Assembly: GCA_036245525.1 (NCBI GenBank)
Contig: BTPG01000007.1
Coordinates: 128,776,340 to 128,840,339, forward strand
Length of the DNA stretch: 64,000 bases
Reading direction: 5' to 3'
Source of the DNA: Semisulcospira habei
Lineage: Eukaryota; Mollusca; Gastropoda; Semisulcospiridae
Positions 1 through 11,654 of this stretch are shown here, piece after piece. The notes beneath the pieces were generated by a model that was given only the letters and a program-made list of their open reading frames with translations, searched no databases and had not been told where the DNA came from. The position numbers and the translations under genes were made by a program. Position 1 is the stretch's first letter. Each line of letters starts with the position of its first letter.

Positions 1-450
1 CCTTTTTTCCCTCTCTACCGCAGTTCATAATCTCAAGATTAAGATAACAAAATAATAGAATGGCGCGATTCATGTATTGGGGTGCAGCTGACTTTTGCAA
101 ATGCAGCTGTCACCAAGGTAGACAAGTTTATTTAACCTTGGAACACCTACCGCACGGTAAATCTTTTTGTTGTCAGCCTCTCTGGCATGACACTGCGAAG
201 AAATACTCCATTTGGGGCTGTATTAATTTCTATCATCGGCGGTATACCGTTTTTTTTTAGTGCCTGGTGTATATAGGTTTTATCACCTGTAGTATACAGT
301 TTTTATACTCCGGCCGAGAGCGTATAAATTTCACAGTGAGTATATTTTTCACCGCCAAGATAGCTACACGCTGTGCCCGTTTCACCCGCGTGACCTCGGC
401 TTTACATCACCGCCTGATAGCATCCACTTCACAAACAACTCATTCTTATC
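1..450. other. No gene or repeat recognised
   Basis: Two short open frames without family resemblance or coding support. Confidence 0.5.
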
Positions 451-454
451 ATCT

Positions 455-519
455 GCAAGAGGCACAGATCCTCATGAGCCCCTGCAATTGCAGGGCTCAT
501 GAGGATCTATGCCTCTTGC
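455..519. repeat. Pal-A hairpin
   Basis: 65-bp inverted repeat, arms GGCACAGATCC / GGATCTATGCC with one mismatch and centre GCAATTGC. Confidence 0.85.
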
Positions 520-717
520 TGAAAAGCCTCAGTTACTTTCACATCTATGATTATTAGATAGAGGAGGGTGGAGAGGTGGATTTTTTCTGTCAGTCAATAA
601 CTAAATGTTCACAAAGAACCTGCACTCTTTTACACCGCTCAGCGTGCATAATGGGGCTCTTCATGCAGTTTTATGTCTCCTCCTGAAATAACCCCTTCTG
701 CGACCCTTCCTTTCAAC

Positions 718-720
<3 letters not shown>

Positions 721-759
<39 letters not shown>
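721..759. repeat. (CT)n microsatellite
   Basis: Uninterrupted CT dinucleotide run. Confidence 0.95.
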
Positions 760-762
<3 letters not shown>

Positions 763-1029
763 AGGCTCAACCCTTTCGCAGGCAATGATCACAAATTTTG
801 CATGTGAAACAAATGACCGACGACATTTGCTTGAAGAACACTGATGAAATGAAACGGAAAAATTGGCATAAAGAACGTATAACTAACTGGAGACATAAGC
901 TAATGAGGGTTTATGTCTCTTGTAGCTGGGTAGCGTTTGCCTTGCCCTAACAGGTAAAGGGTCAATATGAACCTAAATCTACACCATTGAGTAATTAATG
1001 TTTCCTCTCTCCCTCCTTCCTTCTCTCTC

Positions 1030-1162
1030 ACTCAGGCGTTCAGCTCCCGTCTGATATAATACACTGCACCATATTGCGGGTTTGAATCTAGCTGAGGTCA
1101 AAATCTGTTCAAACTCTATCACCTTCGTGGTGGACAAAAAGACATCAAGCCCTGAACGCTTA
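1030..1162 (+). mobile_element. SINE fragment, same family as 33.8 kb
   Basis: B-box-like GGGTTTGAATC at about 1079, then TCTGTTCAAACTCTATCACC and TTCGTGGTGGACAAAAAGAC, ending CCCTGAACG. The 5' part is poorly preserved. Confidence 0.65.

Positions 1163-1167
<5 letters not shown>

Positions 1168-1243
<76 letters not shown>
1168..1243. repeat. (CT)n microsatellite next to the SINE tail
   Basis: CT run directly after the SINE end; the long Arg/Glu frames on the minus strand are its translation. Confidence 0.95.
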
Positions 1244-1249
<6 letters not shown>

Positions 1250-1510
1250 GGCAATTTTTAAAATGGTCTTGTAACGAAAAGCTTTTACCGTTGTAAAATA
1301 AAAAAGTTCATTGTTCTCTGTCTCTGCGACTAATCCAAAATTCGCATGCACTACCATAACTGGCACAATGGGCCACGCCAGTGGGACTGGGGATTATTGC
1401 GTGTGAATGCAATTTTACACGCTGTCAGACGTTGTATCATCAAGGGGCTAGCTTCAGTTAGTCCACCAGCCAGCTCCCTCCTCCCAACAGGCACAGATTC
1501 TCATAAGCCT

Positions 1511-1720
1511 TCTACCCCTTCGCTGCCGGAACACAAAGCCCAAACGCAAGAGGCATAGATCCTCATGAGTCCCGCAGGTGCGGGGGCTCATGAGGATCTA
1601 TGCCTTATGCTGGCACCAGCTATGTGTATGTGTGCTTTTGGACTGCAGTGGTTCTTAGGCGCCGAGAATAACAAAGATTTCAGAAACATATTCTGCGACC
1701 CTTGGCCGTGAAGGGGTTAA
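1511..1720 (+). mobile_element. Pal-A full-length MITE
   Basis: Left end ACCCCTTCGCTGCC, hairpin at 1546-1610, then AGATTTCAGAAACA, and right end GGCCGTGAAGGGGTTAA. The left TTAA has decayed to TCTA. The arm end GCCTTATGC is mutated. Confidence 0.8.
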
Positions 1721-1920
1721 GGTTTAGCGAACATGACGTGTGACCCTTTCACTTCTAATCCCTCGCTCCCGACACTGAAAACTGATTAACCCATTAACCC
1801 TAACACAATAACATAGGAGACAGGGGATCTCTCATAACGCTGGTCACAAAACCAGGTTAGGTTGTCAGTACTAGGCGATTTCAACCTGTTTAGCTTAGCA
1901 CTAAAGAGATCACGTGAATT

Positions 1921-2102
1921 TTAACCCATTTAACCCCAAGGCCGCATTTCCCAAATGTCACCTGACGACTACTTAAGTACAAGTTGCAGGAAACAGACCG
2001 ACCATGGTAATTCAAGGGTAGTGTCAGGTGAGCTTGGCGCCTGACGGCGCCAAGCTCATCTGGCACTACCCTTGAATTATCATGGTAGATCCATCGCCTG
2101 CT
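1921..2102 (+). mobile_element. Pal-B MITE, right end missing
   Basis: Starts TTAACCCATTTAACCCC; hairpin arms TTCAAGGGTAGTGTCAGGTG and CATCTGGCACTACCCTTGAA. Stops at CATCGCCTGCT. Confidence 0.85.
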
Positions 2103-2109
2103 AAATAAT

Positions 2110-2870
2110 AACAGCAACATTTCGTAGACCTAAAGTATTGGTTAAATACAATACTTTAGAACTACAAACGTTGTTGTTTATTTATTTCTGTTGTTGTTGA
2201 AAACAAGACATGTTGGCACCAAATCTAGGTAGACATTTTTCTCTTCCGAGAGCTGAAAAAAGCTTGTCTGTAGGTTGAATGGCAGAGGGTTTTACAGACC
2301 AACTAAACAGCCCCCAAGTGGGCCATCAACTGTGTATTAGCATAACAGCCGCTGTAGCGACAGCCTATAATACCCACACGATTGTTATCGCAGCTTCATG
2401 TTTATTTAATGAGATCAAAACCATCTACCGCTAAAGGAGCCACTCAACATAACTACAGCCCTTGGGGTTGATTTCGCCGCGGTCTAGTGCTCTTTTTCTA
2501 CTATAAAACTGTTTTTGCACCAGACAAATATGCCACACATTAGTTTTACACCTAAACACGTGAATCAGTCTGGTGGTTCTCGTCGTCTTTAACCATAAGA
2601 ATCTGCCACAATTTGGTGTTTATACCTTTTTCATATTCATTGGCTTCTCCAAAAAGGAGTTTTCAGCCTTACATATAACGAACCAGAAAGGATTTGCACA
2701 CTAAGATTATGCAACATTTTTTATTTCTTACGCCATTCTGCATCAACAAAGATGAGCATTCCTCAAACAACGAGAATCAATTTGTAAATAGCTTTGCTGT
2801 TGTTTGCGATCAATGCTTGGAGTGTTTGAAGACACGTCTTCCTTGACAGATAGCAAGACATGAAACGACA
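2110..2870. other. No feature recognised
   Basis: A/T-rich unique-looking sequence. Confidence 0.5.
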
Positions 2871-2874
2871 ACAG

Positions 2875-2985
2875 TGGTGCAAGGGTAGTCCAAGGGTGGT
2901 GCCAAAATAGCTTGACTCTGCCAGCCGACAGGCTGTTTTGGCACTACGCTTCAACTATCATGGTCAAGCTATATCTCCTAAACTG
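2875..2985. mobile_element. Pal-B core, degenerate
   Basis: CCAAGGGTGGTGCCAAAATA and GGCACTACGCTTCAACTATC; ends lost. Confidence 0.6.
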
Positions 2986-3225
2986 GCATTTAGTTTAAAA
3001 GAGGACAACTACAAAATAATGTGGAATTTCGTCCTGAGGGCTCAGTGTTAACAATGCACAATGACCAATTTTCACTCTATTAAAGCTTTCAGTCTCGCGA
3101 GAGCTCAGAGCAAGGTGTCAAAAACGACCAGCGCCAAATACTGGGTGTGACAAGCCTGTGTGCAAAAACCGACAAAACGAACGACCTCTGCCCCACGAGC
3201 GACACTGTGCAAGTTTGTCTGTCTT

Positions 3226-3289
3226 GCAAAAGGCGTAGATTCTCATGAGCCCTGCACTGCAGGGGCTCATGAGAATCTACGCCTCTTGC
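3226..3289. repeat. Pal-A hairpin, GCGTAGATTC variant
   Basis: Arms GGCGTAGATTC and GAATCTACGCC changed together relative to the common CATAGATCC form. Confidence 0.85.
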
Positions 3290-3604
3290 TGGCAGACACT
3301 GGCATCAGAAGTCATGGCGGCTCTTGCTGGAAACTATCATTTACACCATGCGACGATGAAGATGGTGGGGAGTTTGTGTATAGACCTGAGCCAGGGTCAC
3401 TGCTCTCTCATGCGGTTGACCTATGAATGCATAATCTGTCGGCACATCAGTTGCGAGTGTTCACGCCGCTGTCGCTACCTACCGCATGCCTCTTTCTCTT
3501 CCACCACCAAACGCAGGAGATGGATCGATCGTTACATTAGGTGTATCACGGCGGGCACTATCCATGAACTACAATGACCGAAGTTTATCAGTCATTAGCT
3601 TTAA

Positions 3605-3811
3605 TTAACCCGTTTAGCCCCCGGATCCCTACAGCAGGAGATGGCTTGACCATAATAATTCAAGGGTAGTGCCAGATGCGCCTAAAGGCGCCAAGCTAGT
3701 CTGGCACTACCCTTGAATTATCATGGTCAAGCCATCTCCTGCAACTGGTACACAGTCGTTAGGCAACACCTCCAAATTTGAGAAATGGGACCTTGGGGCT
3801 AAGAGGGTTAA
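3605..3811 (-). mobile_element. Pal-B full MITE, inverted
   Basis: TTAACCCGTTTAGCCCC to GGGGCTAAGAGGGTTAA, 207 bp; outer arms CAGGAGATGGCTTGACCAT / ATGGTCAAGCCATCTCCTG. Confidence 0.9.
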
Positions 3812-4165
3812 GCTGGCACGGCCCAGACGTCTCCAACTGAAGAAATCATAGTGAACATGGGAACCTTAGATCCCACCCATTCAACCAGCCACACGCACAA
3901 TCAACCATCCATGCATCCATCCATCCACACAAACTATTTTTCAACTGTCCACGTCTGCAGACAATTCAGTATATCTTATCTCGTCTTGGCCTATCTTGTC
4001 GCGTCTCGTCTCATCTCTGCACCTAAGTGTTGACACACCCCCCACACCCCCCCCACACCCCCACACCCCCGCATCAGGCTACCTTCCGGCTCTGCTGTCC
4101 AAATTCCCAAACCAGCGAGATGTCCTCTGAAGGCTACCGGCCAAGTCAGTCAGGAGACGATCTTG

Positions 4166-4382
4166 TTAACCCCTATCATACTGAGGCTAAAAACTTCAAA
4201 TTTGTTCACTGCCACATGCAAGCTACATTATAGTACTTACAGATAAGGATATAGACCAATGGCTTTAGTTCAAGGGTAGTTTTAGTTTTAGTTCTAGGCG
4301 CCAAGCTATTCTGCAACTACCCTTGAACTATTTTAGTCAAACTTATTTCACACACTGGTGCATTCCGAATGATACGGGTTAA
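4166..4382. mobile_element. Pal-B subfamily with TTAACCCxTATCAT ends
   Basis: TTAACCCCTATCATACTGAG to CGAATGATACGGGTTAA, 217 bp. The left hairpin arm carries a TAGTTTTAGTTTTAGTT expansion. Relics of other Pal-B copies lie at 4110-4160 and 4415-4490. Confidence 0.8.
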
Positions 4383-4742
4383 TTAAGTTAGTCTTGCCTT
4401 TCGGTCAAATCAGGAGACGGATCGACTATAAGACGCCGAAGTTAATCCTGCCTTGGCACTACTATCACGGTCGACTCATCATTATTGCTTCAAGTCTACC
4501 AGGGCGGGGCGGGATTAGCAATATCATTCCGAAATTCTGACACCATGTGTAACTCATTGCGGATCAGACTGCGCGAGTGCAGATCCCATCCAGACCCTCA
4601 GCCGTTTATGATCCGGCTGGAGTAGAAAATTGCCCCCCTAGGAGGAACCGAGTACGTGGCGCGGTTTTGATGGCAGCGTTTCACAGGGGGGATAAAAAGG
4701 CAGCCGATGATTAGGAGTAGGCCCTTGCAGGCACTTCTATTT

Positions 4743-4804
4743 GCAAGAGGCACAGATTCTCATGAGCCCCTTCGCAGGGGCTCATGAGAATCTGTGCCTC
4801 TTGC
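4743..4804. repeat. Pal-A hairpin, perfect
   Basis: CACAGATTCTC against GAGAATCTGTG with a TTCG loop between CCCC and the right arm; no mismatch in the outer arms. Confidence 0.9.
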
Positions 4805-4869
4805 TGAGATGCACTATCTGGCTCATTTACCATCCATTAATACATAATAGGGAGACACTGTTTTCAGTC

Positions 4870-5450
4870 TTACTTACTTACTTACGCCTGTCACCCCTAC
4901 CCGGGTATAGGCCGTCGACGAGAGACCTCCAGCAACTCCTGTCCTGTGCTTCTCCTTCAATTCTACTCCAGGTGGTTCCCAGTCTCTTGATGTCTGCTTG
5001 GAGGTCTCGACGCCAGGAGTTTCTCGGCCTACCTCTTTTCCTCTTTCCCTGGGGGTTATCCCTGGATAGAGAGAGGCGGCTCGGTCCTGTGGCTTCCGAA
5101 GACTTCCGGCTTTCACCACAGGACGTCATAAGTCTTCTAGTAGAAGAACCTTCCTCCTCCAGGAAAGGAATTACTGTTAGTCTTTTCGTCGGCGTTTTTG
5201 TAGCTATTTCCTTTTTTGCAGGGTGGGGAAGCTACCCCCACGCCCAACCCCCTTACTAGGAGGACCAGGGGTTTTCTGTCGGGGTCACCTTCCCTTAGAC
5301 CATGTTGGTTCACGGCACCTTATTTCATTCGGTGCACCCCTCTCACGAGGGACCCCCTATCCACCACCCAGGGGACGCGCCTCAACGCCGTATGGTCCCA
5401 GCGCGAGGTGTTTTCAGTCTGCGACAGTCTAATCAGATGATAGACTGGGG
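4870..5450 (-). pseudogene. Internally deleted non-LTR retrotransposon, RT C-terminus
   Basis: Minus-strand 5129-4878 encodes PQGKRKRGRPRNSWRRDL, then AQDRSCWRSLVDGLYP, the characteristic C-terminal tail of LINE reverse transcriptases. It ends at a run of TAAG units (about 4870-4885), a typical 3' tail. Upstream on the same strand (5130-5450) lies G/C-rich sequence without RT motifs, which may be the 5' region of the same element joined by a large internal deletion. Assignment of the 5' part is inference. Confidence 0.75.
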
Positions 5451-5479
5451 TGTCCACTGAAGAAAAATGGTGATGTACA

Positions 5480-5537
5480 CATACGCTCATGTGTGCACTC
5501 ACGCTTTCGCGTGTGCGGGCGCACACAAGAGCGTATG
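5480..5537. repeat. Small hairpin
   Basis: CATACGCTCATGTGTGC against GCACACAAGAGCGTATG. Confidence 0.65.
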
Positions 5538-5890
5538 CGAACCTAACCATTGTAACATAAAAAGATACGGTTTGTAGAACACATACAGAAACACAATAAA
5601 AACTTCGCTTTTAAAGTTCACGCCACATCTGCAGCAGACAAGCTGAATCAATCTCTTCCGACTTATTATACGCAGTGCATAGTGGGGCGCTCTGAAACTG
5701 GCGTAGACTATGGCAATTGATGCTTTCGAAGACAACAGTGACGATGACGATGATTATGACGACGATGGTAACGACGATGATGACGCAATACTGTAACCCC
5801 TTCTCGGCATGTCGACGCAGATTTGTGTTTTTGAAATCAACGTCAGAGACTCTCAGCCGTGCAAAATGACATGGATACAACGTGCTTTCA

Positions 5891-5956
5891 GCAAGAGGTA
5901 TAGATCCTCATGAGCGCCCGCAAATGCGGGGGCTCATGAGGATCTATACCTCTTGC
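5891..5956. repeat. Pal-A hairpin, GGTATAG variant
   Basis: GAGGTATAGATCC against GGATCTATACCTC: a paired substitution. Confidence 0.9.
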
Positions 5957-6344
5957 AGTTTGGAGATGCTCATTTTTTTTTTCTCTTTCTAACCAGTGAA
6001 CGGTTAATACTCAAAGAAACACATTTTGGTTCCGACAGCGAGTCTATCAACATGCTTCGGGTAGAGTGTCTATCTGCCGACGTGTTTTTGATGAAACATC
6101 ACACAAGACATGGAGATCGGTTGTTGTTGGTTTCTTTTCCTTTCTTTCTTTCTTTCTTGCTTTTTAACCGGATCTGAAAGAATAGCTTCCAAACCTCTTG
6201 TTATGAGTCTTAGCGGGCATAAATAACTTGTCTTCAAGCCAGTGTGTGCCTTCGCTCCTAAAACATTGCTAAATCTCGCAGACACAGACTTCTCCCAAAA
6301 AATAAAACCAGTTTGTAGTTTTAAAATATGATCGACTTAAGAGA

Positions 6345-6410
6345 GCGAGAGGCAAAGTTCTTCATAAGCCCCCGCGACTGCGGTGGCTCATGAGGATCTG
6401 TGCCTCTTGC
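6345..6410. repeat. Pal-A hairpin, diverged left arm
   Basis: Left arm GCGAGAGGCAAAGTTCTTC is mutated; right arm intact to GCCTCTTGC. Confidence 0.75.
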
Positions 6411-6630
6411 ATATGGAAAAATTGACTAAGGACTCGGTGGGGTATTGCCTTGCTCTGTTGCCAGTATGAGGTAATCAGACCTGTAGAAAAGGCCAAGCCA
6501 GCGGATGGCAACGTTACCTGGTGTTGATTTTGGCAGCGCTTTCAATCCATCCCCCACAGCATCATACAAAAATGATCACTTCTCTTAGTCTGCACCCATG
6601 AAGGTTAAAAAAAGGTGTCGAATATTGACA

Positions 6631-6696
6631 CCAAGAGGCATAGATTCTCATGAGCCCTTGCATCTGCATGGGCTCATGAGACTCGATGCCTCTTGC
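6631..6696. repeat. Pal-A hairpin, minor mismatches
   Basis: Left CCAAGAGGCATAGATTC, right ACTCGATGCCTCTTGC; centre GCATCTGC. Confidence 0.8.
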
Positions 6697-6699
6697 TGA

Positions 6700-7300
6700 C
6701 TGAATGGTCTGGGAGTGAGAAAACTATAATGTCACGGTTTGTTCGCGGTTTTTGCCACCGGGACTCCTCAACTTTTTCTGTCAGCGCCAGTTAAGGGTAA
6801 TAGCGCCTACTGCGGATACTCCAATTACCACCAAAAAAGCTTAGCAGAAGTGCTTGACTGACGAAACCTTTTTAAGTCCTGGGGATGGATTCTAAAGACA
6901 ATTTTCAATTCAGGGGACAATAAAATTGTTTTGAATTGAATAGACCCCGACAGTCCAATTAATCGTCGATTCACAATACTTCTGCTACAGCCATCTAGCT
7001 GAGCCATCTAAACTACACCAGAGCCATCAAGTTAAAGCAACCCGTCACAACCAGCACCTCCTGTTTGGCGGATGTTTGCAAAATGACAGCCATTATACCT
7101 AAGCTATCACACACACTAAGAAAGACAAGTAGTGCACTACATTCTTGTCGACAAGTCCCATTTTGAAAAAAACCAAACATAAACTGTGTTTGAAATGTCT
7201 TTTCTAAGCGTGCAACTCCGAAAACCTACACCTCTTGCTTGGCGGATGATTTTAGAAATTGACAAATTGACCCCGGCAGTACGCCCGGCCCATCACAATC
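6700..7300. other. No feature recognised
   Basis: TTTTGAATTGAATAGACC-type low-level repeats only. Confidence 0.45.
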
Positions 7301-7302
7301 GA

Positions 7303-7514
7303 CCCATTCTCGTTCAGTGCCGAGAAAATCTAAACATCACCCAACTGCAAGAGGCACAGATCCTCATGAGCCCCCGCAGTTGCGGGGGCTCATGAGGATC
7401 TATGCCTCTTGCTGATGAACCCATGCTCCTCGAAAAGCTAGGGCTTTTGGTGTCGAGTTCACGAAATTGGCAGACACACACACAATCTGCCTCGACTGGC
7501 ACTGGACGGCTTAA
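7303..7514 (+). mobile_element. Pal-A full-length MITE
   Basis: Left end CTCGTTCAGTGCCGAG, near-perfect hairpin at 7347-7412 with an AGTTGC centre, and right end CTGGCACTGGACGGCTTAA. The terminal bases have diverged. Confidence 0.8.
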
Positions 7515-7754
7515 TACTGGCGCTAGACGTGAAAGGGCTGGGTGAAGGTGTTGCCGGCGTGCCAGACGCGCGAAGATCGTTTACCTGAGATGCGATTGTA
7601 CTTGGCAGGTGTCATGGAGTCGCTTTTTACGCGCACCTGAAATTTCTCTCTCTCTTCCTCTCCTTCTTTATGCTACGGATAGCACTAGGAGTAGGGTGGG
7701 GGGGGGGGGGGGGGGGGTTACAAAAAGGGAATTGAACACGAGACCCTCCGCCTG

Positions 7755-7885
7755 CCAGAGGCATGAGGAGATTCCCTCACACTGGTCATCTCCCTCCATT
7801 CGCTAACGCTGACCAGCGGTAGCGAATGGAAGGAGGCAACCAGTGTGAAAGAATCTACGCCTCTTACTAATAGCGTTTTCACTAC
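7755..7885. repeat. Pal-E hairpin between Pal-A outer arms
   Basis: The Pal-E arms CACACTGGTCATCTCC..CCATTCGCTA and TAGCGAATGG..CAACCAGTGTG (7771-7852) are flanked by GCCAGAGGCATGAGGAG and GAATCTACGCCTCTTAC, which look like the outer arms of a Pal-A. Suggests one palindrome inserted at or replacing the centre of another. Confidence 0.65.
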
Positions 7886-7949
7886 AATAACGCGAATCTG
7901 CATCTTCGTTTTTTAGATGCATGCAGCCATTGAATGTTCATAAAAAATG

Positions 7950-8160
7950 TTAACATCTTCACTGCCGAGAAAACCTGAACACCATCTAACTGCACGAGGT
8001 ATAGATCCTCATGATCCTCCCCCCCCCCCCACGCAGTAGCGGGGGCTCATGAGGATCTATGCCTCAAGCTGAAACCACTTTGCATCCACGTTCCTCTGGC
8101 AGCGGGGGATCTTTCGCGCGGAATTTACGATTTCAAAAACACAATCTGTGTCCTGCGACA
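7950..8160 (+). mobile_element. Pal-A, nearly full, with a C-run replacing the left inner arm
   Basis: Left end TTAACATCTTCACTGCCGAG. The hairpin at 7992-8069 keeps its right arm, but the left inner arm is CATGATCCTCC followed by a C-run. The right end (CTGTGTCCTGCGACAG) lacks the TTAA. Confidence 0.7.
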
Positions 8161-8611
8161 GTTTACAGATATTTTTGTTTTAATAATAAAAAAAAAAATG
8201 TCCTGCCAATAAACTTGACAGGTTTAAAGAGCGGCTCATCCCCCCATTGTTGAATCGGTAGAATAGTTTGCCTAAGGATGAACAGTATTATTTATCATCG
8301 TCATCTCTACTTTGGCAACGCCATCAATGTCATCATCATAATCATCTACACAGACGCGCAGCTGAGAACAATCAGGCAGCGATACGTACACCCAATTTAC
8401 TCCTTTTGGCACGCTTGCGTAATGATACAATTAAGCTGCAACAAGACACCCTACCAGCGTTGTTCATCTGGAACCGATAGCTCAGAACTGTAATGTGTTG
8501 GCAGATTCTGTTTCTGGTATCTCCGGCTTTTCTCTCGTGCTTGCCTGACTGATGATATGTTTGTTTGGCAGCCCGCGAACACCCTTTCATCCAGATAAAT
8601 CCATCTTCATC

Positions 8612-8648
8612 TTCAAAAGGCATAGATTCACATGAGCCCCTGCGTCAG
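8612..8648. repeat. Pal-A left half
   Basis: AAAAGGCATAGATTCACATG then AGCCCCTGCG; no partner arm follows. Confidence 0.65.
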
Positions 8649-8980
8649 CCTCGCCTCATTTGAATTGACAGTCATTTCAGTTCTGTCAACGGCTGCTACG
8701 AAGTCGCATATACACAGGCAATCAAGATCGATACTTTATCAAGTCAAGACCTACCTCATGTACAAATACGCTCCCCAGACGCAGGAGGGAGTTCGGTGTT
8801 CCGCTATACAATTAGACTGATGATATGTTTGTCAGGCTTCTCGCCCCGCGCAAGGCAGGTAAGTCTGTCAGCAACTTACCTCCCTTGGCCCCCATTTCGT
8901 TTGTGTATGTTAGGATGAAGGGGAAAAAATCTTTAGTCTTTCCTAGAGCCAGAGACACAGTCTCTCCGGGGAGGGAAAGG

Positions 8981-9110
8981 GCGGGGGGGGGGGGGGGGTT
9001 GGGGGGGGGGGGGGCTTGGTAAAATCCGTACCTCCCTCTTCAAATATCGGTTCAATTTGTTTCAGTGTCTCTAAGAGGCGAGGGGGGGGGGGAGGAGGGG
9101 GGGGGGGGCC
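8981..9110. repeat. Series of G-runs
   Basis: Four runs of 8 or more G within 130 bp; G-quadruplex capable in principle. Confidence 0.85.
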
Positions 9111-9247
9111 GACGACCAAGGAAGGACGGAACAGCCAAGTCTGGTCACAGTTTACCTTCTGACTTACTCCACCGCGAGTGCTGTTTAGCGAAAAAGGTAC
9201 AAGAAACCCCCAAGGAAACCATCCTTCAATCTGGACATGTCCCATCT

Positions 9248-9313
9248 GCCAGAGACATAGATAGTCATGAGCCCCTGCTGAAGCAGGGGCTCATGAGAAT
9301 CTATGTCTCTTGC
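9248..9313. repeat. Pal-A hairpin, GACATAG variant
   Basis: Arms AGAGACATAGAT / ATCTATGTCTCT paired; centre GCTGAAGC. Confidence 0.85.
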
Positions 9314-9764
9314 TGAACCAGACTAGCTCCTGCTGTTTCACACCAAGGGGCCAAACGCGCGCCTGTGAAGACGTGCAACGAAAAGAAAAGCCAGGCAAAG
9401 TCACTCCCAAGCCGACTGCTTTTCGTCTGGGCAAAAAAATGTGTGTGATTGTTCTGGCGAGCGCAAAGTGCGCGTGCTTTTGGAAATCCTGCGGGTTTTG
9501 TTGCCAAGGGGACCGGTCCTTGGATGTAGTTGATTTTTTTTTCTAAACCTGAATGTAGGTTATTTATGAGAATTCTTGTAATAGCGACAATGAAGCCACC
9601 CAACCTGACCTAGACCGCATTTCGACATATCCTGACGTAATGCATTCCACAGCACTTTTCTCAAACATAAATTGACATTTTCTCAACCGAATGAGGTCGG
9701 CCACAGCTTTGGGAGACTGCCAGTACAGTGTGCACCACTAGCTGCTGAAGATGTATCGGCAATG

Positions 9765-9842
9765 ACAGTTCAAGGGTAGTGCCAGAATAGCTCGGCGCCA
9801 AGCTATTCTGGCACCACCTTTGAATTATCATCGCCGACCTCT
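9765..9842. mobile_element. Pal-B core hairpin
   Basis: TTCAAGGGTAGTGCCAGAAT to TTCTGGCACCACCTTTGAAT around GGCGCC; no TTAA ends. Confidence 0.75.
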
Positions 9843-9949
9843 CACGGTGGTGTCATGAGGGAAAATGTGCTAATAAAACAATTTACATCCACAGATAGTC
9901 TAAGCTTTCGGCAGTGATAAACGGCATCCGACTTAGAGCACTTCCAGTT

Positions 9950-10165
9950 GAAACAGCTTTCAAACAATGTTCGGATACCGAGGGCATACAACTCGTTTTT
10001 GGCCAACAGCTTTCAAACAACATGATGTTCGGATACCAAGGGCATACAACTCGTATCTGGCTGAACAGATTTCAAACAATGTTCGGATAACAAGGGCATA
10101 CAACTTAAGAAAACTTGTATTTGGTTCAAACAGCTTTCAAACACATTTTCAGATGCCGGATCATA
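9950..10165. repeat. Tandem repeat, about 60-65 bp, 3.5 units
   Basis: Units carry CAGCTTTCAAACAATGTTCG and GAGGGCATACAACTCGT with substitutions and short insertions between units. Confidence 0.85.
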
Positions 10166-10169
10166 CCTG

Positions 10170-10770
10170 ACTGCTTCTGTAATTGTCGTACATTTTTCTC
10201 CCTATTCCGCCTTGTTCTTTCGCCGCTTTTCCTATACCGCCTGCCGAGTGGAGGGAGTTGTTTTACGGGACAGGTTTGTGTTGGCTGCGCCAGGCGTGTT
10301 GATAATATCGAAGTCAATGTTTTTCGTCCTGGATTTCTGTTTGTTGCTGGCTGTGCCAACTTTATCTTTCATTCACAGAACGTCCTAATACCTCCCCAGC
10401 TCGAAGCCCACAGATTTATATTGAGCGGGGGAAAAACAAGATCCTCGTGTCATGTCATTTTTTAATTTCCCCCAAAAAATTCTTTTGCTGTCCTGAATTT
10501 TTGTTTAAAGTTTCTGGGCCAAGGATGATTTTTGTTTATGTTTTTGGGCTGTTGTTGTTTTATTTTACTGAGCCTCTCATATCTCCGCTGTCCGAAACAA
10601 TACTGACACTGATATAAATGTAGGCATCAAGAGACGCGGGTCATCATGATCCGTTGTGAATTCGAGTCTGCATCACCCACCTGGATGGCTATCTGTTTGT
10701 GACGTCCGTGCCAACTTATTATCGCCACAGTCCCCAAATACATCATGTACCCGAAACACGCATATAAAAT
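10170..10770. other. No feature recognised
   Basis: A 116-codon frame at 10115-10465 begins inside the tandem repeat and shows no motif. Confidence 0.45.
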
Positions 10771-10777
10771 AAAGTTA

Positions 10778-11130
10778 GCAAGAGGCGCAGATCCTCATGA
10801 GCCCCCGCAATTGCGGGGGCTCATGAGGATCTATGCCTCTTTGCAGATAATGCCCTTCTACACATGGCTGAAATGCCAAAATGGACTTAAACACTGTCAG
10901 CAAGAGCCACAGAACTTGGAACACCCAGCAATTGCGTGGGCCTACGATGATCTATGACTCTTGCGGATGGGAGGTGTTCCCTGTTGTAAGTCAGCTGCCA
11001 AAACCCGAACATTTCAGAGGTTAACAGACAGTCACGAGGCTCATAAGGATCTACGTTTCTTGCAGATCTGGGAGGTCTTCTCAACAGGAGTCAACTGCCA
11101 AAACGGAGGTTTTAGAGCCGTCAGACAAAC
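10778..11130. repeat. Tandem trio of Pal-A units, spacing about 125-135 bp
   Basis: Hairpins at 10778-10844 (intact) and 10900-10964 (diverged) and a right arm at 11036-11063. Each is followed by a similar spacer with GGGAGGT.TTC and CTGCCAAAAC, so the hairpin and its 3' flank were multiplied together. Confidence 0.7.
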
Positions 11131-11328
11131 ACAAGCGGTGGAAGTGATGTTTATCTTGGAAACAATGCCAATGCATTGTTTCAAAATTTTCACACCAGAA
11201 TATTTTTTCTTTACCAAGTAGTTTCTAAAAATGAGGTTGTTGATTGTGTGTCTTTCGCGCCCCATATCTCCCCTTTCTTAGCGAGCGTGAAGCCATCGCT
11301 ACTTAACTTGCCATGGCAAGGCGCTTCC

Positions 11329-11431
<103 letters not shown>

Positions 11432-11654
11432 TGGCTATTCAACTGTACTCAACGCGATTGGCACGCATTTGTTTCTCTGAGTCTCCACTGTAGATTTTCA
11501 AAAGCGACATAGGTAACGGAAACAAAATATCAAATGATAACAAATAAGGTGCGTACTTACCACATAACCCTGACCCGAACTGGAATGTGTGCTGGCCTGT
11601 AACAAAATTATCAATCCATAAATCAATCCTTGAATCAATCCATCAATAAATCAA

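Noticed and set aside
979..1366. Arg/Glu-rich and similar Ser/Leu-rich long open frames at 979, 11176, 12849, 13119, 30730, 32650 and 61948
   Set aside because: These are translations of (CT)n/(GA)n microsatellites.
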